Assembly (NCBI RefSeq): GCF_012273895.1
Contig: NC_052108.1
Span: 3,782,001 to 3,846,000 of the forward strand
Reading direction: 5' to 3'
DNA: 64,000 nt
Source of the DNA: Zerene cesonia
Taxonomy: Eukaryota > Arthropoda > Insecta > Lepidoptera > Pieridae
Part shown: piece after piece, positions 10,728 through 23,080 of the stretch
Layout: every line of letters begins with the position of its first letter
Numbering within the stretch: the first letter of the stretch is position 1
The notes under the pieces: generated by a model
Seen by the model: the letters and a program-made list of their open reading frames with translations, nothing else
What the model was told of the DNA's origin: nothing
The model's database searches: none
Position numbers and translations under genes: made by a program

Positions 10728-11211
10728 CTCAGATAAGAATAGGGAGGATATGTTCAAGAACATATTTTCACAATGGGCTTACTCCCCAAATATTTTAATG
10801 CAGCTTGTATGTCATTCTGTTATTTTTAACAGAACTAGCGCCTGTACCATATATACGTATATAGGCTATATATTAATAATAATGTAATCTCTGTACTAAT
10901 TCACACTCTAACTTTCTAACAAAATAAAAAATTTTGATGTTTTGTATTAAGTAAGATAAGAATAGGGAGGATTTTTTCAATTCGATAGCATTATTTGCAT
11001 TTACCACATTTCATAAGCGATATTTTTGAAAACATATTTTCACAATGGACTAACTCTCCAAATATTTTAATACAGATAATATGTTATTCTGTTATTTTTA
11101 ACAGAACTAGCGCCTGTACCATATGTAGGTACGCATATAGGCAATATATTAATAATAATTTAATCTCTGCATTAATGCACTCTCTAACTTTCTAACAAAA
11201 TCAAAAATTTC
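10728..11211. repeat. Diverged tandem duplication upstream of POP1
   Basis: Two head-to-tail copies, about 10728-10943 and 10951-11211. They share GATAAGAATAGGGAGGAT, then ACATATTTTCACAATGG, then CAAATATTTTAAT, then CAGAACTAGCGCCTGTACC, then AATATATTAATAATAAT and CTAACTTTCTAACAAAAT. The second copy has about 50 extra bases after its first block. Mismatches are spread throughout, so the duplication is not recent. Confidence 0.85.
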
Positions 11212-11718
11212 CGCCAGCTCTCGATCTGCTTCTCTGGCAGTCAAGTTTATACCATCGCGAGGCGCTCGTATTTTAGTCGTATTATAAAACCGAAAAAGTA
11301 GATGAAATTTTATTGCTGAGGTAGAATCATGTAATGACTAAAATTACCTATTCAAGTAAAGGCAGGTAAGGAACAAGGGTATTAATTAATAGAGCGACTA
11401 AGGATTTTATTTCAAATTTATTTTTATCTTTTTCCCAAAGAGCTTTGTTATAGTTAAACGCATATTGACTATATGTAAAATGGCAATCACAAGCACAGCA
11501 GATTAACTTTCTAAAAGATTTTTCTTTCTTTAGAGGTCTTAGATAATCGATTGAACGATTGAAAAGCATTAAACTTGAACCTTTTTATGTATACCAATAC
11601 CTATACATCCTGAAAAAAAGTGTTTTATTATTTATGTAATTTAATAACGGTTTATTATCTTATTTTTTAAGTCTATTACAAGTATTTGTTAAATTAAAAC
11701 AAAAATATTAAAACTAAA

Positions 11719-11878
11719 AACTGCTGCTAACATAACAGTTAACGTTAGTAGAAGCCTAACTACCTGAACCTAGACTGGTCATCATGCTAAAAAAATCAAA
11801 ATTGGTAATATTATTAGTTACATTGATACAAGTTACATTAAGCTTCTACTACCGTTTAATGTTATATTAGCAGCAGTT
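11719..11878. repeat. Imperfect inverted repeat, 37-bp arms, 86-bp loop
   Basis: The left arm 11719-11755 begins AACTGCTGCTAA and ends GTAGAAGC. The right arm 11842-11878 begins GCTTCTACTACC and ends TTAGCAGCAGTT. By eye 33 of 37 positions pair. It is either a MITE-like element or a long hairpin RNA precursor; no target-site duplication was obvious. Confidence 0.8.
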
Positions 11879-12058
11879 ACAATATCCGTGTGAAAATAAA
11901 TAAATAAAGAATCAACGAAATAAATGGGATCATAAATGTACACCAAACGTCAATCCGCCGAAATTCAAATGTTATTAAAGATTTGATTTTTATAAATCAT
12001 GAAATATTTTGATAAATTAATTAAAAATTGTAGGTATTTCATTTTAAAAGGAAATAAC

Positions 12059-12112
12059 GATATTAATGCGATTAACATATAAAAACATTTATATGTTAAT
12101 CGCATTAATATC
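12059..12112. repeat. Perfect inverted repeat, 23-bp arms, 8-bp loop
   Basis: The arms at 12059-12081 and 12090-12112 are perfectly complementary (key core AATGCGATTAACATAT / ATATGTTAATCGCATT), with loop AAAACATT. It is short enough to extrude as a cruciform or fold as a hairpin RNA. Its core TAATGCGATTAA also occurs at 7-18 of the window. Confidence 0.9.
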
Positions 12113-12500
12113 TATTTATTATGATGGATAAAAAAATATTTATTATTGAATTTTTACACAGGTACAATTATCCATAAAAGTTAACTAAAAGGAACGTCAT
12201 TCTATTGATACAGTTGGACACATTTGAAAAAGGTTTTATTAACATTTTGATAACGAAAACTTTGGACGCTTGATCAAAATAAAGTGAAAGCTCATCTGAT
12301 CACTAATCGACACAAACATTGTTTATGAATTTTTCAGTTTCAAAGTTTTCATTTTTTTTTGAATCAGCGCATTAATTTCACACGTCCAATGTCTATTTTA
12401 TAAAAACTTACTCGGTAAATGTTATTTTTAAACAGTTAAAATATAAACTGTAAAAAAATTGTTAGTTATTGTAATATAATAATTAAAATTAGCATAACTA

Positions 12501-14975
12501 ACAAATTTGTGTAAAAATTTGAATAGGTACATGATAATTTAACTGACCGAGTTCTGTTTAAAATTTATTTACTCAAATTATTTATTAGGAATGCATTTAA
12601 ATAAATAATTGGAGTAAATAATGTTATCCCATTTCGACAAGAAAGTTATTGATGGTTATAAGAAAAAGCTTTCAACATGTTCCAATCATTTTATAGATGT
12701 CATGATAATCAGCTGTTTCTATAAACAACAGTAACAGTAATATCGCCGAGGAAATTAGTATAAAATAAAATACAGAAACATTTCATGCAGTTCAAACGCA
12801 GTCTTCACTTCTCTTCAACGTTGTCACGGTGCCGAAGTAAATGTAGTCTTCTTTATCGACATAAGAACAAAATCAGCTTTCACAATGATCTCAGAATATA
12901 AAACAATCTGTCAAATCATTATGAAAACCAGTTTCGTAATTCTTATTGCTTCATCCGCTTCGGCTTCTTGTGATCTTCGAACTTTCTTCATTTCTTTAAA
13001 TACCTTCTTATATCGACACCTATAGATAGAAAATAATACATGATTTACGACTATATAACATAAACCGACGAACAAACAACATGTAAGAATTGTAATAAAC
13101 ACAACAGCGAGGCACAATAGAGGAATATGAATGAATTTGTCATGCGGCAGGAATGGTGTATGACGTGTAGGGACGCTCCCATTAAGCCGTATGCCATGAC
13201 ATCATGCTGACTCAGCCCGGAATTCGCCACCAAGCATCGCCCCGATCTAGTGCCCGATCTGTAATGAAACAAACTACATGTTATTAAAGCATTATAAACA
13301 ATTATTAACGATTCGATTTGAGTGGACGCGTTCACAAGGACCCTATTATTGCGCTCAGTAGAGCCGTCGACTAATATAGAAATAAACGAAGGCGGCAGGG
13401 CGTACGGAGCATGTTAAAGTTATGCGGGTTCACCCACACCACAAGTCGACACTAATTAGGCAAAACGGAGTACGCCGGCGCTGTTGGCCACAAATGGTGC
13501 GAAAAAGCGCCTCCGGCCTTGTTGGGGCGGTTGCGCGGGAGTTGCGGCGCCGCTACTATTATTTCACTAAATTACTGTCGCCGGTGTCTATACCTTTGTT
13601 GCAATCCAACCCTTACGGTAAAAGTCTTTCCAAAAATATTTCAATTCCACTATTGCTTTACAATGTCGATGTAACTCGTAGCGTTTTCGACTAAATCCCT
13701 GGCACATTGACAGTTTATATTAAAGAAAATTGTGGGAGCGCGTTTAGAAATCAAAATAACTATTGAGTGTTGCAAAATTGTATAAATGATGACTATTAAC
13801 TGGCACTGTAGTAGGTAATGGGCGGAAGGCCTGCATTATGTCGACAAATATGTACTTAGATTGTAGGTTTGTGTGCTACAATACCGATGACCTGAAAACA
13901 GCTTGTGTTTGTTAGGAATTAAAATCATATAAAAGTTGTTTTAAATCTTAGTTTGCTAAATAATTTGGTGAATTTCTTGACGTGTAGGAAAAAGGAATCT
14001 CAAAAAATGTATATCGTGATTTAGAGCAAAGGTGATGTGATGCAGGGAGGCAATGCAGGTGCGCACAAGGCTGCCGCGTGACGTCACGTCCGCACGCTCA
14101 ATGGACGCGCTATGTGGGCCACACGTGTCACCGGCCTCCCCGCCCCGCACCACCAATACTGCTCTAATTGCTGACAACTATGGGAAATAGCGCAAATGTA
14201 TCTTTATCGCGGCCCACGTTACCTCGCGATAACGCCGTCTACACAAGCTTTTGTAACCGGAAACGTTGGTCTAAAATCTAGCGTGTTATATAAAATCCAT
14301 GGTACGGGACAATAGTATGTAGCCAGTGACATGACGAAACGAGAAGCAGCATCGCGACAAGTATGTAGGGCGACTGGCGAATGACAACGACGTCTATTAG
14401 TGCGGGCGACCGCTATAGAGTATAGACATGATTCTGACAATTCTATTCTAAGTTTGCGAGCGTCTGCATGCTAATAGCATTTAGCATAATATATGAACCG
14501 TGAAATTCGCTTTGTAAAATTGCATTGCGTATTACAATTGTGTAGTGAATGCATTTGCTTAACGAGATAAATGTTTTATGGATATTTGAACTCACTTACT
14601 CTTTACTAAGATGTAAACAAGAGTTTATAGTGGTTTACGAATAAATACCGATATATATGTACGTACAATTTATTTCTCATAATCATACAAAAATAACAAA
14701 AATAATATGTAGGTACGTATGTTCAACGTCTTATAATTTTGTCAACATAAAGTTTGATTTCTGACGTTAAGCATATCACAAACGATGATTTAGAAAGTCT
14801 ACGTAGTATATTACACCCAGCATTAAAATATTAAATATTAGATATTAAATTTAATGACAAAATGCTCTTCTATTTTATATTTTCATTCATAGTGGCAGTG
14901 GGTCATATGTGGATACATATACATATATTCAAAGACTAATTATCGAGCTGTAAGGCAAGAATTTATAAGGCTGTA
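12501..14975. other. Non-coding; moderate GC islands near 13.14-13.56 and 14.02-14.46 kb
   Basis: No convincing exon is present; the short ORFs are unrecognisable and overlap on both strands. The 14.02-14.46 island contains a 12-bp perfect palindrome CGTGACGTCACG at 14077-14088 (full CRE core). The rest is AT-rich. Confidence 0.5.
14079..14086. promoter_or_regulatory. Full CRE palindrome TGACGTCA
   Basis: A perfect CREB/ATF-type site inside a 12-bp palindrome in a GC-rich island. Other perfect copies lie at 40089-40096, 45173-45180, 48534-48541 and 51506-51513. Confidence 0.45.
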
Positions 14976-16330
14976 TGAGAGGTTTAAGATCGGTATTCAG
15001 TAAACAAATAAAGAAGAAAGTGGTCGCGGCGAGATGTTATCACTTATCAACGTTTATCTCGGCCGGTGTTATGGTATGCGCAGGTATAGAGATAGGGCGA
15101 GCATTCCGCGGTTCTAACGGTGTATTATTTCGCCGATCACGGCGGTCGGCGGCGTGAATGGCCGCGAGATGCAGCGCGCAGGCTGCAGCGCCCCCTCCCC
15201 CGCGCCTCGCTGGCGGTGCCCCCCGGCGTCCGCGCCCGCGCCCCGCCGCATTCCGCCGCACAGGCCGCTTGCGCAACCTCCGCCACATTCCATTCATAGC
15301 GGCGCGCGACTCAATAACCACACCGCGAGCCTCCTACTATTTGAACTAAGCTCGAGCATGCCTTCCCAGAATGGTTAAATGAGCGCAGTTTTTGAAATTT
15401 TAGAGCGTTACGCCACATTTCTTTGTAAAGTTCACGGCGTTCGGTTGCCGTGAATTCCGCCGGCCGTTGACCCGCTCGCCACGGCTTTCTCTGCCTCGCT
15501 GTTTGCTATTGGAACGAATCTATTAATTGGAGAAACTCGGTTCACACATGAACGTGGAAAGTAGACTGAATAAGCTCGGCTCAGTTTGAAGATTTCATCG
15601 GGAAAATCTTTAGATAAATTTTCAATATTTGACACTCACACAAACGGGTCAGATAAATGATCGATCGATAAAGTAAGTGTTGTCGCATTCACGGCAACAA
15701 TACCGAAGTATTATGTTGACAGCGTGCGACTTTCACACGGGGATTTCCCGATATCTGATAGGCTTGAATCTCGCTTTCGGAGACAGGCGTGTGGGAATAT
15801 ATCTATCATGTTATTGTGAGTTAGGTGATGTTACCGAATCTGATACTTTCCAAATCAGAATAGATAAAGTAAAAAATAAAATTGTCAGCAAATAGTATCT
15901 AGATACCTATGAAAATGAAGCAAAACAATTTGTACAAATTCTAGTTAGACTATATTTCCATTTGATGATAGTAATAACGGCAAATCATGATTGATTTAAA
16001 TCGGCTAAGCTCACGATGTCAACATTAGAATCAGTGCAGCATCGAGGCACGGTGCAGCGCGGCGAGTGCTGCATTCCCCTCTACCGTGGGTGAAATGTCA
16101 CCAAACAGCATTCCGAAATATTTGAAACGACCTTTATGGCGCGAAAGAAAGTGTCTGGAGTGCGGGGCGGGGAGAGGGGTACTCGCGACCGTGGGACAGA
16201 GGCGCGCGCGCCAGTCGCACGGCGCCCCCCGCCCGTACCGCACCTCCTGCATTCCATTGCGCCTCCCTCCGAATTTATTCAGCCGCGACCCGAGCTGACC
16301 GTCCAACGAATCCACCACCCTTTACAATAG
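14975..16330. promoter_or_regulatory. GC-rich island pair with GCATTCC cluster (candidate enhancer/promoter)
   Basis: Two GC-rich, CpG-containing blocks (about 15.02-15.37 and 16.02-16.33 kb) flank a more AT-rich middle. The + strand carries GCATTCC at 15101, 15248, 16071, 16108 and 16249, and ACATTCCAT near 15285. All are in one orientation, the consensus of TEAD/Scalloped sites. An AGCGCCCCCT (CTCF-like core) lies at 15187-15196. ORFs exist in all frames but are Pro/Ala/Arg low-complexity, and none resembles a known protein. The regulatory role is inferred. Confidence 0.5.
15187..15196 (+). promoter_or_regulatory. CTCF-like core AGCGCCCCCT
   Basis: It matches the core of the CTCF consensus in reverse complement (AGGGGGCGCT). 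An identical core is at 57603-57612, the same orientation, about 42 kb away. Confidence 0.3.
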
Positions 16331-19300
16331 ATTTCGCAATTTGATAACACTAACACTTGATTTTATTTTATTTTTGTATCAAATTTTTATCATACTTATC
16401 ACCACTAAACGTATCAAATTGAGCACGGTGTGTAAATGGACACCCTCAAATTTTCATAATTAGCATGGAGCGGTGAAGACTTAAATTTATTGCTTGAATA
16501 TATAAAGAAAAATGTTTTATTAGTATACCAACTGAGTATCTGCATACGATGAATATTTTTCTATACTTGTATGGGTGAAATTTTATGGCCAGTACTGGGT
16601 ACTATTTATCCATTATAATATTCTCATAAAATTAAAACTTTTGCGCCTGTAATTTGACTCGGTACTCTGATATAATCATCTTAAAAGATTTTGTGTTAAG
16701 TAGTTTAAGAGGTCTACACGTTAAAGAGAAATTGCGGTACGAACGTCGACCGGAGGCGTGTGACGCAACTTGAAGGGACTACACAGCTTTGAGCGTCCGA
16801 TTTTGGCGAACTAGGAGCTCGTCCGGGCAGCGGAGGCGGCGTCGCAAATAGCCCGTGACGCGGCGGGCGCTGCACTTTCGCGCGGTCATATGCCCGGCGC
16901 CGCAGACGCTCGTAATCGTCTCTATTTAAAAACGTCGACGCCGGCGGGGAATGTGAGCGACAATGCACGCGTCAACGACCGCTCGCGGCGGAAGCACACT
17001 TCCAGGCGGAAACTTGCGCCCGCGCCTTAAGGGATTCGCTATTTATAATCGCAGGACTGATGTAACGAGTAATCTTTACACGTGTAGCAGCGGAAAGGAC
17101 GAGGATTGGATGCGTATGTGCATTCTTCAGTGTTGTGACTGGCTTCATTATGACCACGTTTTACTCGCATTAACAATTACATTCAAACCTGTTTTCCTTT
17201 TATTTTGTAGTATCCTTTAGTGTTACAAGTGCTTGTAATATACATGTATTTATAGGGTGGGATCTTATAATAATATATCAAATAATAATATGCCTCTTTA
17301 TAGAATCTAAAGCGTCCGAGTTCGCAAACCTATCATCATAAAATAATGGTCATACATCAATGTCTAATTAGAAATAATTATCGTATAAACGGATATCAAT
17401 AAAAAAGTAATAAGCAGGTTGATCCACAAAATAGTTAACGATACATTTTAACAAGATGCCTGAATAACTGAACGATCAATCTGTTTATAATTGTAGTGAT
17501 GCTACCGTCGCCATAACGAGTAGCTTCGTAATAACTCAATCGCTTTGTTGCAAAGGTGTAATCGGAAAAAAAATATTTTCTCAAAGCGAATTTATCATTA
17601 TATAAGCGATGGGAAACAGTTTGCTATTTAGTGAAATATAAAACTACAAGTGACCGCTGTGTGACTGAGATGATTAACAATTTTAAACGTCTCCTTAAAG
17701 CTTTCATACAACGGCTAACGTAATTCTTTATAACGAAACATAATTCTAATACGAACAATTTAAATACTCCAAGCGGTACTAGCTAAACGAGTATGTTTAT
17801 TATCGGCTACGAGATCCGCTGTATCCCCTTGCGTTCGTTCCGGTCGAAGCGCATCCGTGGCTAGCCCCAGAAGGAGGACCCGCACTTAATTATAATACGA
17901 TACTATCTGTTACCGAAATACATGTATGTGCACATCGCAGAACTATTTCATATTCAATTATATTTCCTGATTCTTAATGACTGCCAATTAGATGTGGAGA
18001 TATCTAAATAGAATTCCATTTATAATTTATAGTGGACACTAATATGATTATTATACTGTTTGACGTGTTGCTGTTTACGCATGTGAAATAATTTCGAAAT
18101 GGTTTACTTGTATTGTACGTTTGTTTATTGTGCGAGCAACAGTTTAACCAATTGCGAACATTTTTGGTATGATCAGTTTTTAAAGTATATAGTAGATCGT
18201 CTCGTATCTAGCAATCATTTCATGATGTTATTAATACATTTTATCAAAACTATATTGAACTTTAGAACAAAGAAACATAAAGGCATCGATTATTTTGGAA
18301 TTACGTACTTTTTAATTGTCAAGTGAGCCACATGAACCTATTGTTTATTAATGATACCTAAAACTACAATAAAAAAACATTCGTTTACAGTTAGCGACGT
18401 TTATCCGTAATTGGCGTGCATGTTTTAGTTACAAAGAGCCCATAACTACATTAAGATTCAATTAAGCCACGTTACACAGTATGTCATTTTCGTAATTGTC
18501 ACGATATCGAAGTTTAATATGTATTAGGCGATGGACACCGAGTAATGGCTGGTACGTGAGCGAGGTACAACACGCATCCTAATAAACTGTTATTATGGAC
18601 AAATTAAGGAACGATTTATATATGCTATGTGATACCTGGAGAACTAAACGTGGTATATAAAATGCTAACATTTATTAGAGAATTCTGTGATTTATATAGT
18701 GTCAGTATGGAATTGATTAAGGAACAATATCTAAATCTCTATGGAAAACTTAAAGTGGTGTAAGGAAATCTAATAATGGTAAAGCGAATATTAAGGGCTT
18801 ATGTGACTTCGCGTAATGGGATGACTATTTGAATTTATGTGACGTATGTTGTTAGATTTTTAATCTTTAAATTCTTTGGATAACATACTGATGAATTATT
18901 GCTTTCATTACTTGATTGACTGAAATTTTTTTGTGAATGTCGTATATATAATAGTGCAGTGTCTTTTTTTGAATTGGAGTATAAATAATGTCATCTATGT
19001 ATGATTTGGAAAATATAAACTTGATTTTAAGATTTATTTACACTTCGGATTGGACTTATCTAGTAAGTATTCTATAATAGTCATAAATATTTGTACATAT
19101 TTCAATGAAAAGTTTAAGGTTAAAAGAGACTGATTCGAGTGAAAGTTGCTGCATTAAAGCCTTTCGAAGGCTGCTACGAAGTTGCTACGAAAAGTGCTAC
19201 GACGCTATTTTCATAAAATAACCTGCGAAATTTTACATTTAAAACATATATTTTTTTAATACAACGTTTTGCGCAAATAATATAGCTAAACATAATCAAG

Positions 19301-19780
19301 ACAAATTGTTGTCATCATAACAATAAAATCTCGATATTTCACGTGCAAATATATTGTTATTACATAAATGCACAACTCGGACTGAATAATTTTGCATTCA
19401 TTACACATTCTTGTCAATCGCGTTCCAATTACTGCGTTAGTAATTCTATTAATTACCAAGAAATACAATTTTATATCAAATAACGGCGGTGTTTTATTTT
19501 CAATAAGAAAATTATTTAGATTATTTCTAAACGCCACCATGTTTATATTCTAAGAATGGTTAAATCATTCTCATAAATTTTTATAAAATTGTTCAACGCA
19601 AGATATAATATATTACAGTACGTGTTTAATGTGATTTGAGGAAAATACAAAATAATAAAATTTTAATTCTGAAAAATGTGGTTCAACCATCAATCTCGTT
19701 TATTCAGAATTAGAGGCAATGCATACGATTCAAAACTAGTATCACATAAGGTTATGTACACATAGAGTGACGTTAGTCCG
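16331..19780. other. AT-rich non-coding stretch with one GC-rich island at 16.73-17.04 kb
   Basis: Positions 16730-17040 form a CpG-rich block with GGAATG and GTCGACG motifs, possibly a regulatory element. Elsewhere I see no exon, repeat family or RNA gene; the ORFs are short and unrecognised. Confidence 0.5.
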
Positions 19781-20238
19781 ATGTACCTACAAAACAGTGA
19801 GTAGGTCGCAACTCGAAAAGCATCGCGCACACAACAGATGTAAAACGTGACACAGTTTCAGTTTTCAGGACGGAAAGTGTGTCTAGGCGCTACATTCCGT
19901 ATTGTTTTAGTAACGACAATGTGTGGCGCCAAGGCGCGGCAGCGATATGTTTTATTCAACGCGGGCCGCGACCCGCGCCGCCCCCCAAATTCTGTTAGCC
20001 TTGTCTCGTCCCGCGCACCGCCGACTCTAATTACTTAGTAACATGGCCGACTTTACCGTGTCACGATTATTTCGATTATCGGTAAAGTCAACAAGTGGAA
20101 ATAGGCGACGGCCGACACAGAAATGAATATCGCCACTTAGAGGACATAATTGGTATAATGAATGGGTTTCGGATGCTAATCGTAGGTTCAGGTGCGTCGG
20201 ATGGGGGGCGCGAGAAGGGCGGCGAGGGGTGCGAGGGG
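19780..20238. promoter_or_regulatory. GC-rich block leading into the first assembly gap
   Basis: GC content rises toward the gap. It contains a perfect inverted repeat GACTTTACCG (20049-20058) / CGGTAAAGTC (20080-20089). It ends in a G-rich run (GGGGGG, AAGGG, GAGGGG, GAGGGG) at about 20204-20238, a near-canonical G-quadruplex pattern. Likely a CpG-island-type element. Confidence 0.4.
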
Positions 20239-21238
20239 NNNNNNNNNNNNNNNNNNNNNNNNNNNNNNNNNNNNNNNNNNNNNNNNNNNNNNNNNNNNNN
20301 NNNNNNNNNNNNNNNNNNNNNNNNNNNNNNNNNNNNNNNNNNNNNNNNNNNNNNNNNNNNNNNNNNNNNNNNNNNNNNNNNNNNNNNNNNNNNNNNNNNN
20401 NNNNNNNNNNNNNNNNNNNNNNNNNNNNNNNNNNNNNNNNNNNNNNNNNNNNNNNNNNNNNNNNNNNNNNNNNNNNNNNNNNNNNNNNNNNNNNNNNNNN
20501 NNNNNNNNNNNNNNNNNNNNNNNNNNNNNNNNNNNNNNNNNNNNNNNNNNNNNNNNNNNNNNNNNNNNNNNNNNNNNNNNNNNNNNNNNNNNNNNNNNNN
20601 NNNNNNNNNNNNNNNNNNNNNNNNNNNNNNNNNNNNNNNNNNNNNNNNNNNNNNNNNNNNNNNNNNNNNNNNNNNNNNNNNNNNNNNNNNNNNNNNNNNN
20701 NNNNNNNNNNNNNNNNNNNNNNNNNNNNNNNNNNNNNNNNNNNNNNNNNNNNNNNNNNNNNNNNNNNNNNNNNNNNNNNNNNNNNNNNNNNNNNNNNNNN
20801 NNNNNNNNNNNNNNNNNNNNNNNNNNNNNNNNNNNNNNNNNNNNNNNNNNNNNNNNNNNNNNNNNNNNNNNNNNNNNNNNNNNNNNNNNNNNNNNNNNNN
20901 NNNNNNNNNNNNNNNNNNNNNNNNNNNNNNNNNNNNNNNNNNNNNNNNNNNNNNNNNNNNNNNNNNNNNNNNNNNNNNNNNNNNNNNNNNNNNNNNNNNN
21001 NNNNNNNNNNNNNNNNNNNNNNNNNNNNNNNNNNNNNNNNNNNNNNNNNNNNNNNNNNNNNNNNNNNNNNNNNNNNNNNNNNNNNNNNNNNNNNNNNNNN
21101 NNNNNNNNNNNNNNNNNNNNNNNNNNNNNNNNNNNNNNNNNNNNNNNNNNNNNNNNNNNNNNNNNNNNNNNNNNNNNNNNNNNNNNNNNNNNNNNNNNNN
21201 NNNNNNNNNNNNNNNNNNNNNNNNNNNNNNNNNNNNNN
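20239..21238. other. Assembly gap, exactly 1000 N
   Basis: A run of 1000 N, the default gap length, so the true size is unknown. G-rich sequence on both sides suggests sequencing dropout at a GC-rich island. ORFs spanning it are meaningless. Confidence 0.99.
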
Positions 21239-23080
21239 AGGGGGTGAGGTGGGGGCGGCGGCTCGGGTGTCGCGGTCCATAGTGCGCGCGGCACCTCCGC
21301 GGTGACGGGGTCAAGGTTCCACTGGCGCCTACCTGACGTCCAGACTTTTCTAACTAGGACGGCGCGCCGATTGCCGGGATTTATCGATTTCACGCGAAAA
21401 ATGTAAATAAAGTTTAAAAGCTAAGTGATCATACATTATACCCACCTACTTGTGTTGATATAAACTTTTATACCGCGCAGACGCTATTGTATAATCTGTA
21501 TACAAATCAATTTGTATGTCTAGACTGTGGATGGAAGTATTACGTATTTTTATATTTTAACATGACTAACATTCGACAGCTCGAAATAGATTCAACGTTT
21601 CGGGCCCTGAAATTTTGTATAAGTACATGAAAACGCGCGCACACAGCGAGATGGGAGGCTCAGTTTAGGTGTGAAGGTCAATGACCGATAAGGTTTGCGT
21701 TACGTCGACCTCTTTTTCTCCTCACCTCCGCACTATCGCCAAGCGACCTATTAACAAAACATGTTGCCAAATGCCTCGATCTGCAAATAGCAGAACGTCG
21801 ATTTAGCAACGAACTTCGTCAGAAGTAGTCTAATTGCTGTTGGTACCCTCGTTTATAGTTTAAACGGAATTATACTAGCGACAATAAAAGTTTTCTAATA
21901 CAAATAAATTTGTGTCATACATAAAATTTAACAAACTTTTTATTAGAAAACATGTCTACAGAAAGTGAAAAGATTTTACATTTACAAATCCCCCGCTAAA
22001 TACGTGTGCACCCAAATAAAGATTTCAATTGGCGGTTTAACATTGTTGATACGTTGTAGTTTTGGCGCAAGGGGGAGCCTATCGCACGGACGTAAGGTGC
22101 ACCTTATCGCACCATTGTTCGCCGACGGATTTATAACTTCCCCTTGCCCTCAATAAGGGCCCGTGACCTGCCACCTACTCCTAAACAATACAAATAACCG
22201 TTCCATTTGTTTATTTCACCACCAATTTAGAATCGATGGCAAATAAATCATTCGTGTTTGGATGTTCTAGTCGACTTTAAATAAATCTCATTTGACGTCT
22301 TTATACACAGAAAAGAAAGCGCCTGCAGTTATTTTATAGCAAATTAATCAATGTGATAAAATAAGCACAATAAGTATTTTATGAAACATATATTGCTATT
22401 CGCAGTGTTACATCTAAAACAGCTTCACAAAGTAAATTACAAGATTTACATACCTTTGTTACGGTGACGTCGGATGAAAAATTTAGCCGATCATTGTCCC
22501 AAATTCGGTCGCCTAGCGCGCAATGTTGTAGTGTTGCCAAAGCTGAAAAATTACCAAAAGAAAAGTAAATAATTGTCGCTATAAATGATGACGATAAAAA
22601 TGCTAATTAATGAACATTACATTGGGAATAAATAAAGTGATGTTTTCCCAAGAGTTGAGACAATCAGTGAGAAGTGTCACGACATCGGTATCGCGGTGAG
22701 AACAACAATTCAGCTGTGGAATATAACCATAGCTTTTGTTTATTTTTATTATGTATAACTATTTCATTATGTGATCTGGGTGTTTTATACATTTTTTTAA
22801 CACACAATTCCCAGAAATATTTGACCATAACCATAGAAATATTCAAGTTACACGTAGTAAAATTTAAGTAATGGGATCACGAGATAATTTGATCTTGGGC
22901 ATCATTCAACAAACTATTAAAATATACAGTCGAAAGAAGCATTTTATATAAAATGAAATAAAGTGAAAACCAACACAATAAAAGAATATTGATCATAATA
23001 AATAAAGTCCCATAGTCAAGCTCACAATCGTAAAACATTAGACGTGGAACATACATTTTGCTAGTGAAGGTTGTGAAGGC
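21239..23080. other. Non-coding; GC-rich edge of gap, then islands near 21.6-22.2 and 22.44-22.54 kb
   Basis: The first 130 bp continue the G-rich island (AGGGGGTGAGGTGGGGG). The remainder alternates AT-rich spacer with two moderate islands. No coding exon, SINE or Helitron copy is recognised. Confidence 0.5.

Larger units (their letters stand above)
11212..12500. other. AT-rich non-coding spacer with two large inverted repeats
   Basis: No coding exon is supported. The notable content is the two hairpins entered separately at 11719-11878 and 12059-12112. Confidence 0.6.

Noticed and set aside
20027..21393. Several ORFs of 350-417 codons around the first gap
   Set aside because: They are almost entirely undetermined residues created by translating N; the real flanks are short and unrecognisable.
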